Origin: Anaerolineae bacterium
GTDB lineage: Bacteria; Chloroflexota; Anaerolineae; JAADDB01
Direction: 5' to 3'
DNA: 6,404 nt
NCBI GenBank assembly: GCA_015486895.1
Contig: WFQT01000033.1
Span: 1 to 6,404 of the forward strand
A program made the position numbers and the translations under genes. Positions 1 through 5,427 of the stretch are shown here, piece after piece. Position 1 is the first letter of the stretch, and each line of letters opens with the position of its first letter. The notes under the pieces are model-generated. The model worked only from the letters and a program-made list of their open reading frames with translations, was not told the DNA's origin and ran no database searches.

Positions 1-417
1 GCCCATGGCCATCCCCTTGTCCCGTATTTTTTGTCCCCAGACGACGATATTCAGCGACAACCAACGGGTCGGTTAGTACGCCTTCGGGGGATGGTAATGC
101 GCAAGAAGGGGCGTCATGTGTGGCTTGCCACAGCCAGCGGGCAGATCGTCGCTTACGCTCGCACCGGATTGGGCATCTCGCTGCGATCGCTGATACCCGG
201 CAGCCGCTGGGATGTCACCGGCGTTGTTTACCGTTCCCGGGGCAAGACTATGCTGGCAATGCGCTCCCCGACCGACCTGGTCCCCACTACCAAGGAGGTC
301 GCGCTGTTACCGGGACTTAAAGCAAAGAGGCAAGGGAATTGCCGCTGGGCACTCTGGGGACAGAGAGAACTGTGCCGGCCGCAATGGTGGTGGCAGCGCA
401 TCTGTTGCGCTCTGTGA
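1..417 (+). CDS. 3' end of an OB-fold-like domain protein, C-terminus possibly frameshifted
   Basis: The frame is open from the first base of the window, so this is the distal part of a longer gene. The TTG at 31 is a possible but unneeded start. Codons about 23 to 95 alternate short hydrophobic strands with glycine turns: GRLVRLRG, then HVWLATASGQIVAY, then WDVTGVVYRSRG, then a closing TDLVP. This pattern is typical of the small OB-fold modules found at the C-terminal end of secreted or lamin-tail-type bacterial proteins; the assignment is by eye. After about codon 107 the frame becomes rich in Cys, Trp and Arg (WWWQRICCAL at the end), which looks like out-of-frame translation. Frame 3 reads more naturally from about 321 to 533. 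It has no obvious functional link to the glycan operon downstream and is separated from it by promoters. Confidence 0.5.
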   Translation, partial: AHGHPLVPYFLSPDDDIQRQPTGRLVRLRGMVMRKKGRHVWLATASGQIVAYARTGLGISLRSLIPGSRWDVTGVVYRSRGKTMLAMRSPTDLVPTTKEVALLPGLKAKRQGNCRWALWGQRELCRPQWWWQRICCAL

Positions 418-533
418 GTTGGATGATGACCGGATCGCACAGACAACCGTTTGCTGTCGAGGCGCACAGTCGCAGAGACAAATGGGGCTCAAAGATCCAG
501 ATGTGGTTCACTTCGTCCAATGCTTCGCTGTAA
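321..533 (+). pseudogene. Possible frameshifted C-terminal tail of the upstream gene
   Basis: Frame 3 is open from just after a TAA at 318-320 to a TAA at 531-533. It encodes about 70 residues including a fairly hydrophobic run (PAAMVVAAHLLRSVSW) followed by a charged tail. That is more protein-like than frame 1 over the same bases. A single lost base near the A-rich stretch 319-330 would join the OB-fold part to this tail. This could be a real mutation, an assembly error, or chance openness of the frame. No start codon with a ribosome binding site supports an independent gene. Confidence 0.28.
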
Positions 534-612
534 GCTATGATTGGCTTTCCTGTTCTGGCTCGCCCAGATTAGGGGCTTTAGCATGCCTGTGAACTTTCTC
601 CCGGCTGCGAAG

Positions 613-641
613 TTGACGTGTTGCTTACCCTTTGGTAGCAT
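613..641 (+). promoter_or_regulatory. Candidate sigma-70-type promoter, upstream of the pair
   Basis: TTGACG at 613-618 matches 5 of 6 bases of the -35 consensus. It is followed after 17 nt by TAGCAT at 636-641, which matches 4 of 6 bases of the -10 consensus. Transcription would start near 648. It overlaps the stronger candidate at 632-661, so the two would compete or act as alternatives. Confidence 0.4.
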
Positions 642-661
642 TTTGGCCCTTATGCTATAAT
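632..661 (+). promoter_or_regulatory. Candidate extended -10 promoter for the glycan operon
   Basis: A perfect TATAAT lies at 656-661, preceded by TG and one base (653-655), giving the extended -10 form TGCTATAAT. A weak -35, TTGGTA at 632-637 (4 of 6), sits 18 nt upstream; extended -10 promoters tolerate weak -35 boxes. Transcription would start near 667-669. No other promoter this good was noticed before fcl, so it probably drives the whole operon with a 5' leader of about 400 nt. Confidence 0.6.
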
Positions 662-825
662 AAGTAGCTTTCGCCGTTTGGTTGTCACGTGGATGGCGGA
701 GTGGCTCCTGTCTGGTTGTAGCTGTTGCTCCCGGGGGAGTAATGATATAAGAGTGGATTCCAACCTTAGGCCGGACCTGGAAAAATGTTCAGCCGGTCGG
801 AGGGTTAGACGCGCGTTATTTTATT

Positions 826-862
826 CTCTCTACCCAGGTTGCTTAGTCGTTTGGGCAGAGAG
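826..862 (+). other. Strong hairpin in the leader
   Basis: CTCTCTACCCA at 826-836 pairs with TGGGCAGAGAG at 852-862: ten Watson-Crick pairs and one A/C mismatch (832/856), closing a 15-nt loop. Two further G-U pairs could shorten the loop. No T run follows on either strand, so it is not a typical intrinsic terminator. It is the most stable-looking local fold in the leader. Confidence 0.55.
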
Positions 863-1027
863 TGTGCACGTCAATTCCTTTGAAAATAATTCTAATGCAA
901 AGTCGCAAAGGGGCATGCTATTGGCCTTTGGCTCTACCGCTGTCAACAGAAAGCATCATCACGGGGCGGTAACCTGATCGTTAATATGAAGACCGGCTGC
1001 GACGTCGCCGACCATTTACGGGGGTTT

Positions 1028-1049
1028 CAGGGGGGTGTAACATCCCCTG
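1028..1049 (+). other. Hairpin just upstream of the fcl ribosome binding site
   Basis: CAGGGG at 1028-1033 is an exact inverted match to CCCCTG at 1044-1049, with a 10-nt loop. The stem ends 6 nt before the AAGGAG of fcl. The site itself stays unpaired, so the hairpin may keep the start region open or compete with another fold. A second G run at 1020-1024 could pair with the same C run as an alternative. Confidence 0.4.
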
Positions 1050-1055
1050 TGCAAT

Positions 1056-1061
1056 AAGGAG
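1056..1061 (+). promoter_or_regulatory. Ribosome binding site of fcl
   Basis: AAGGAG lies 6 nt before the ATG at 1068. It is the clearest Shine-Dalgarno sequence in the window and fixes the fcl start. The downstream wzt and pyruvyl transferase genes lack one this good, which suggests they rely on translational coupling. Confidence 0.75.
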
Positions 1062-1067
1062 AAAATA

Positions 1068-2075
1068 ATGACCGAATCAACTGTATCTTGGCCTGATAGC
1101 CGCGAGTTCTGGCGCGACAAAAGCGTGATTGTCACTGGAGGTACCGGTTTCTTAGGCTCTTTTGTGGTGAAGAAGCTAGAGGAGAAAGGAGCGGCAGAAT
1201 TAATTATCCCGCGGAGCCGTGACTACGATTTGCGTGACATAAGTGCTATGCGTCGCTTGTTGCACGACGTTCTTGAACGTCCCCATGTGCATCCCTCTGA
1301 TGTGATTATTATCCATTTAGCTGCTCATGTTGGCGGTATTGGCGCTAATCGTGCGCATCCGGCCGAGTTCTTCTACGATAATATCATGATGGGGGTGCCG
1401 CTGATGCACGAGTCGTGGAAGGCAGGGATAGGTAAGTTCGTGGCCCTTGGTACTGTTTGTGCTTACCCAAAGTTTACGCCGGTGCCGTTCAAGGAAGAAG
1501 ACCTGTGGAACGGCTATCCGGAAGAAACTAACGCCCCCTACGGGTTAGCTAAGAAGATGCTTTTGGTGCAAAGTCAGGCTTATCGGCAGCAATATGGTTT
1601 TAACTCCATTTTCCTGTTGCCGGTGAACCTATACGGGCCGGGAGATAATTTCGATTTGGAAAACTCTCACGTCATTCCGGCGTTGGTTCGCAAGTGTATC
1701 GAGGCGAGAGAACGAGGGGATGACCATATTGTGGCCTGGGGAGATGGTTCGCCGACCCGGGAGTTCCTTTACGTTGAGGATGCTGCCGAGGGTATCCTAT
1801 TAGCTACAGAGCGCTATAACGATAGCGAGCCGGTTAATCTGGGCAGCGCTTTTGAGATCAGCATCAAGGACTTGCTGGAAACGATTGTCCGGCTAACGGG
1901 CTTCAATGGCCGGATCGAGTGGGACACTTCCAAGCCAAACGGCCAGCCGCGGCGTAAGCTGGATACGAGTAGAGCCCAACGCCTCTTCGGATTCCAGTCC
2001 ACGACGACCTTTGCCGAAGGATTAGCGCGTACCATTCAGTGGTACGAAAGTGTGGAATACCCGGGGAATGTATAG
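1068..2075 (+). CDS. fcl: GDP-L-fucose synthase-like NAD-dependent epimerase/reductase
   Basis: This 335-residue protein is an extended short-chain dehydrogenase of the GDP-L-fucose synthase family (bifunctional 3,5-epimerase/4-reductase acting on GDP-4-keto-6-deoxy-mannose, cytoplasmic). The nucleotide-binding motif GGTGFLG is at residues 24-30. The family block GGIGANRAHPAEFFYDN is at 89-105. The catalytic Tyr-Lys pair is Y158 and K162 (YGLAK). NLYGPGDNF at 187-195 and the following SHVIPAL with H201 match the substrate-site signature; C131 and H201 correspond to the conserved epimerase Cys and His. The usual catalytic Ser position appears to be Thr (T129 in GTVC). Length is slightly above the usual ~320 because of a short N-terminal lead. 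The ATG has a good ribosome binding site. It is first in the operon. The partner GDP-mannose 4,6-dehydratase (gmd) is not in this window. A related sugar-nucleotide epimerase with another substrate remains possible. Confidence 0.88.
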   Translation: MTESTVSWPDSREFWRDKSVIVTGGTGFLGSFVVKKLEEKGAAELIIPRSRDYDLRDISAMRRLLHDVLERPHVHPSDVIIIHLAAHVGGIGANRAHPAEFFYDNIMMGVPLMHESWKAGIGKFVALGTVCAYPKFTPVPFKEEDLWNGYPEETNAPYGLAKKMLLVQSQAYRQQYGFNSIFLLPVNLYGPGDNFDLENSHVIPALVRKCIEARERGDDHIVAWGDGSPTREFLYVEDAAEGILLATERYNDSEPVNLGSAFEISIKDLLETIVRLTGFNGRIEWDTSKPNGQPRRKLDTSRAQRLFGFQSTTTFAEGLARTIQWYESVEYPGNV

Positions 2076-2947
2076 TGACGATCGGAGAGGTTAGAGAGAA
2101 CCCAGCCCCGGCAGCAAGCGTGGTTCGTCAACCGACGTTTGTCGTTGAGCCATCCAAGGGATGGCTCGCCCTCAATTTGCAGGAGGTGTGGGAGTATCGC
2201 GAATTGCTTTATTTCCTCGCTTGGCGCGACATCAAAGTGCGCTACAAGCAGACCATATTGGGGGCAGCATGGGCCATCATCCAGCCTTTTTTCACCATGG
2301 TGATCTTCAGCCTGTTTTTCGGGAGATTGGCGAAAATACCCTCCGACGGTATTCCTTATCCGATTTTCAGCTATGCAGCATTGGTGCCGTGGACTTTCTT
2401 TGCTAACGGCTTGACCCAGTCTTCTAACAGTCTGGTCGCGAGTGCTAATCTGATAAAGAAAGTATATTTCCCGCGCTTGGTGGTGCCTATATCCAGTATT
2501 TTGTCAGGGGCAGTAGATTTTGTACTAGCTTTCATTGTTTTGTTGGTAATGATGGTTTACTTTGATACCTTGCCCACTTGGAACATTGTCTGGCTGCCGC
2601 TCTTATTGTTGTTGGCTTTAGTGACGTCGTTAGGGGTCGGCTTATGGTTCACGGCGATGAATGTGCAATTCCGAGATGTGCGCTATGCTGTGCCGTTTTT
2701 AGTACAAGCTTGGATGTTTGCCACTCCGATCGCTTACCCCAGCAGTCTTCTCGGCGAGCCGTGGCGTACCCTGTACGGGATTAACCCCATGGTCGGCGTT
2801 ATCGAGGGGTTCCGCTGGGCACTGTTGGGCGTGAATACAGCGCCGGGGCCGGTCATTATCATTTCGTCGCTGGTTTCAGTCGGGCTTCTGGTAAGCGGGG
2901 CGTTCTACTTCCGGCGCATGGAGAAAACTTTTGCGGATGTTGTGTAG
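2075..2947 (+). CDS. wzm: ABC-2 type polysaccharide export permease (Wzm-like)
   Basis: This 290-residue integral membrane protein is the transport channel of an ABC-2 glycan exporter and would work as a dimer with the ATPase encoded next. A soluble N-terminus of about 50 residues leads into the interfacial block WRDIKVRYKQTILGAAW, then about six membrane segments near residues 61-82, 93-113, 136-162, 171-193, 206-224 and 258-278. Family marks include LIKKVYFPR before the third segment, FRDVRYAVPF before the fifth, and the C-terminal FRRMEKTFADVV. I chose GTG at 2075: it shares one base with the fcl stop (TAGTG) and has GGGGA at 2063-2067 seven nt upstream. The frame is open back to a GTG at 2039, but that would overlap fcl by 37 nt without a better site. 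The stop is 2 nt before wzt, as is normal for this pair. Confidence 0.9.
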   Translation: MTIGEVRENPAPAASVVRQPTFVVEPSKGWLALNLQEVWEYRELLYFLAWRDIKVRYKQTILGAAWAIIQPFFTMVIFSLFFGRLAKIPSDGIPYPIFSYAALVPWTFFANGLTQSSNSLVASANLIKKVYFPRLVVPISSILSGAVDFVLAFIVLLVMMVYFDTLPTWNIVWLPLLLLLALVTSLGVGLWFTAMNVQFRDVRYAVPFLVQAWMFATPIAYPSSLLGEPWRTLYGINPMVGVIEGFRWALLGVNTAPGPVIIISSLVSVGLLVSGAFYFRRMEKTFADVV

Positions 2948-2949
2948 CT

Positions 2950-4248
2950 ATGAGTGACGTGGCGATTCGCGTTCAAAACCTGAGTAAGCAGTATCACATT
3001 GGCGGCACTCAAGCTGGCTATAAGACGCTCCGAGAGTCTCTCGTTGAGGGAATCCAGGCGCCTTTTCGGCGAGCACGTAAGTTACTTCGTGGGCAAGCGA
3101 CCGGTGCCGCCGAACTGGATGAAACAATCTGGGCGTTGAAAGATGTCTCTTTCGAGGTAAATGAGGGGGAGGTGGTAGGCATCATCGGCCGCAATGGTGC
3201 TGGCAAGAGCACTTTGCTGAAAGTACTCTCTCGGATCACTGAACCGACCAGGGGTCGGGCCGAGGTCTATGGCAGGGTGGGCTCTTTGCTGGAAGTAGGT
3301 ACTGGTTTCCACCAGGAGTTGACCGGCCGGGAGAATATTTACTTGAATGGCGCTATCCTCGGAATGAAAAAAGCAGAGATCGAGCGCAAGTTCGATGAAA
3401 TTGTGGCCTTTGCCGAGATTGAAAAGTTCATCGACACGCCGGTAAAGCATTACTCCAGCGGCATGTATGTGCGCTTGGCCTTCGCTGTGGCCGCCCATCT
3501 GGAGCCGGAGATTTTATTAGTTGATGAAGTGCTGGCAGTGGGTGATGTTGCATTTCAGAAAAAGTGTTTGGGGAAGATGGGGGATGTGGCTAAGAGCGGC
3601 CGTACTGTTCTCTTGGTTAGCCACAATATGGGAGCCATTGACGCGCTCTGTGAAACAACTGTTTTCCTGGAACAGGGAAAAGTCGTTGATATAGGGCAAA
3701 CGCCGGTAGTGATTCAGCAATACTTGTCGTCACTTTACGATATTGCCGATTATTCCCTCCAAAACCGTGTTGATCGAGGGGGGTCCGGTAGGGCTAAAAT
3801 CAATTACATATACCTGGCAACGTCTGACGGTCTGCCTTTACAACAAGTATTATCGGGGCAAGAGGTCATGATAGTCATTGGCTATGAATCACAAATACCA
3901 TTAAACCACCCTACTTTCAAACTGACTGTGTATAATAACGTTGGACAACCTCTTACTCAGTTTGATAGTTCTCTCACCAATGCCCTTTTTATTCAATTGC
4001 CACTACGCGGATACGTTGGCTGCCAGCTGGGGAAGTTACCTTTGTCAGCACGAAGGTATCGATTGCATGCATCGCTTGATAATGGGGTTGAGCTGTTGGA
4101 CCACTGGACCGGAGCATATTCATTTACGGTGGGACCAGGGAATTATTATGGAACGGGCCGCAATGTGGTCGGATTGAAAGATGTGTGCTTAGTGGACCAG
4201 ACATGGCAACTCTTGGAAAACGCCCCCGAAGTCCACTGGTCGGTTTGA
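2950..4248 (+). CDS. wzt: ABC transporter ATPase of glycan export with C-terminal Wzt-type domain
   Basis: This 432-residue protein is the ATPase of the Wzm/Wzt exporter on the cytoplasmic side. The nucleotide-binding domain covers about residues 1-255: Walker A GRNGAGKST at 80-88, the Wzt-typical VGSLLEVGTGFHQELTGREN at 110-129, ABC signature YSSGM at 168-172, Walker B ILLVDE at 188-193, D-loop near 196-199 and switch His 225. An insertion at about 25-60 before Walker A is also typical of polysaccharide-export ATPases. Residues about 275-400 form an extra, strand-rich domain with poor motif conservation. In O-antigen exporters this position holds a beta-sandwich that recognises the modified non-reducing end of the chain. 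The ATG is 2 nt after the wzm stop with no clear Shine-Dalgarno, suggesting translational coupling. The C-terminal part is more AT-rich than the ATPase part. Confidence 0.92.
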   Translation: MSDVAIRVQNLSKQYHIGGTQAGYKTLRESLVEGIQAPFRRARKLLRGQATGAAELDETIWALKDVSFEVNEGEVVGIIGRNGAGKSTLLKVLSRITEPTRGRAEVYGRVGSLLEVGTGFHQELTGRENIYLNGAILGMKKAEIERKFDEIVAFAEIEKFIDTPVKHYSSGMYVRLAFAVAAHLEPEILLVDEVLAVGDVAFQKKCLGKMGDVAKSGRTVLLVSHNMGAIDALCETTVFLEQGKVVDIGQTPVVIQQYLSSLYDIADYSLQNRVDRGGSGRAKINYIYLATSDGLPLQQVLSGQEVMIVIGYESQIPLNHPTFKLTVYNNVGQPLTQFDSSLTNALFIQLPLRGYVGCQLGKLPLSARRYRLHASLDNGVELLDHWTGAYSFTVGPGNYYGTGRNVVGLKDVCLVDQTWQLLENAPEVHWSV

Positions 4249-4254
4249 GTTTAG

Positions 4255-5400
4255 ATGCATATTGGCCTCATTACAACTCTCAACACCAACATCGGTGATG
4301 ACCTAATTCGCGAAGGTATTCGCCTAGTTCTACAGGATGTATTTCCAGGGCATGACTTACGGTTTTCACTGGTCAATAAGCACTATCCTCTTACCGTGTA
4401 TCCTCGCTGGCATCCAATGCGTCTTGCCGAATGGGTACGCTATTTGCCCCGCGGTCGAACCAGGCTCACTCCTCTTGTCAAACGTTTCGAGCAACTGGCA
4501 GCTAAGCTGGGCCATAGTTATTTCGATCGCTGTAATTTGGTCGTTCAGTGCGGAGCGCCTGTGCTTTGGCCAGGATGCCATGGTGCCGAGTGGGTTGAAC
4601 CTTTATGGTATCGTGTAATCGGTCGACTATCGCAACGCATCCCAGTGGTGAATTTAGCTGCTGGATCGGCTTACCCTTGGGAGCATATGCCGGATGCGAT
4701 TACCGAGCCACTGGATGCATCATATCTGCGTAAGATACTTGATTTCTGTCGACTAACTACAGTACGCGACACTTTAGCTCAACAATTATGTTTATCCTTG
4801 GGCGAACAAGTTCCACTGCTGCCTTGTACAGCCTTTCTCGCCCCATTACATTATAGAACATTTAATCCCCGCGATGACGGTGTGGTCTTTATCAATTATA
4901 TGAAAGGTGGAGGACACTTTGAATGGGGACAGGGCATCAACGTAAAGAGGTGGAAGCAAACGATAATTCAGGTCATAAAGCGTCTGAAGACGCGTCATAA
5001 AGTTGTGTTCCTCTGCCATAGTGCAGATGAATGCCAGTTGGCCCAAGACATTGATGCTACAGTTCCTCGCCTTTGGCCAAAAAATCCCCAACAGTATTTT
5101 GAGTATGCTGCTTTTGCCAAAGGTGCTATCTGTAACCGGATGCATGCATCAGTTGCGTTGGCGGGCTTAGGGATTCCCTCTATTGCTGTCGGTACCGATT
5201 CTCGGCTTTTAATGGTTAGAGAGTTGGGTATACCGGCACTATACGTTAAAGATACAACGCCTGGTTTGCTGGAAGAGAAGCTTGAAGGCATTCTGTCACA
5301 ACAAAGGCAAGAACAAGAGCGTTTGCTTACCCTGCAATCTGTTACTCGGCAGCGTTATGATGATTTAGTCGCATGGGCTATTGCGGAACATCAATTGTGA
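4255..5400 (+). CDS. Polysaccharide pyruvyl transferase family protein
   Basis: This 381-residue, apparently cytoplasmic protein has no signal peptide or membrane segment. The N-terminus MHIGLITTLN-TNIGDDLIREGI matches the opening of the polysaccharide pyruvyl transferase family, which moves pyruvate from phosphoenolpyruvate onto a sugar as a ketal. TTVRDTLA at 168-175 corresponds to the mid-protein [ST]xRD motif, and NRMHASVALAGLGIPSIAV at 294-312 is the C-terminal Arg-x-His block, with R295 and H297 as likely PEP-binding residues. The C-terminus (about 340-380) is helical and charged. The ATG is 6 nt after the wzt stop, without a good ribosome binding site; translation is probably coupled. 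A double stop TGATGA ends the gene. Family membership is fairly sure; the acceptor sugar cannot be told, and some family members have other or unknown roles. Confidence 0.8.
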   Translation: MHIGLITTLNTNIGDDLIREGIRLVLQDVFPGHDLRFSLVNKHYPLTVYPRWHPMRLAEWVRYLPRGRTRLTPLVKRFEQLAAKLGHSYFDRCNLVVQCGAPVLWPGCHGAEWVEPLWYRVIGRLSQRIPVVNLAAGSAYPWEHMPDAITEPLDASYLRKILDFCRLTTVRDTLAQQLCLSLGEQVPLLPCTAFLAPLHYRTFNPRDDGVVFINYMKGGGHFEWGQGINVKRWKQTIIQVIKRLKTRHKVVFLCHSADECQLAQDIDATVPRLWPKNPQQYFEYAAFAKGAICNRMHASVALAGLGIPSIAVGTDSRLLMVRELGIPALYVKDTTPGLLEEKLEGILSQQRQEQERLLTLQSVTRQRYDDLVAWAIAEHQL

Positions 5401-5414
5401 TGAGCCCCGTGTAC

Positions 5415-5420
5415 AAAGGA
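5415..5420 (+). promoter_or_regulatory. Likely ribosome binding site of the GT9 gene
   Basis: AAAGGA lies 7 nt before a TTG at 5428 in the glycosyltransferase frame, and 13 nt before a GTG at 5434. The spacing favours TTG as the start. Confidence 0.45.
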
Positions 5421-5427
5421 TGACTCG

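Larger units (their letters stand above)
534..667. other. Intergenic region with promoters, no gene seen
   Basis: Between the end of either version of the left-edge gene and the predicted transcription start there is no convincing coding sequence on either strand. I see no hairpin followed by a T run that would serve as an intrinsic terminator for the upstream gene. CCAAT at 517-521 and ATTGG at 540-544 form only a weak inverted repeat. The right half contains the two promoter candidates listed separately. Confidence 0.5.
668..1067 (+). promoter_or_regulatory. Long structured 5' leader of the glycan operon
   Basis: About 400 nt lie between the best promoter and the fcl start without a convincing gene. 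The longest open frame here (678-977) starts with TTG or an internal ATG at 693, has no ribosome binding site, and has unlikely composition. Several inverted repeats could fold in RNA: 758-762 with 778-782, 826-836 with 852-862 (the strongest), 906-911 with 925-930, and 1028-1033 with 1044-1049 just before the ribosome binding site. None is followed by a T run. Elements resembling JUMPStart (711-744) and ops (963-971) also lie here. I do not recognise a known riboswitch class. Long leaders that recruit antitermination factors are known for surface-glycan operons; that this one does so is inference. Confidence 0.45.

Noticed and set aside
826..875. Intrinsic terminator at the strong leader hairpin
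   Set aside because: No T run follows the stem on the + strand, and on the - strand the stem is followed by an A-rich stretch.
880..975. Possible cyclic-di-GMP (GEMM-I) riboswitch, suggested by GCAAAG repeats and a GGTAACC
   Set aside because: The order and spacing of the conserved GEMM blocks cannot be matched, and the GGGCCTA and tetraloop-receptor parts are missing.
678..977. Open frame of 99 codons in the leader
   Set aside because: TTG start without a ribosome binding site, Cys- and Ser-rich composition with no motif or hydrophobic pattern, and it overlaps the predicted hairpins.
1020..1035. G-quadruplex from the two G runs before fcl
   Set aside because: There are only two runs (5 and 6 G); four tracts would require splitting them into weak two-layer tracts.
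2039..2074. Earlier GTG start for the wzm permease
   Set aside because: It would overlap fcl by 37 nt and add 12 residues unlike the family. GTG at 2075 overlaps the fcl stop by one base and has GGGGA at good spacing.
3082..3498. 138-codon open frame on the - strand
   Set aside because: It lies wholly inside the wzt ATPase domain, which has all ABC motifs; it has no recognisable features of its own.
4064..5150. Repeated 10-mer TGCATGCATC at 4064-4073 and 5141-5150
   Set aside because: It is a short semi-palindromic word inside two coding regions in unrelated contexts, with no further flanking similarity.
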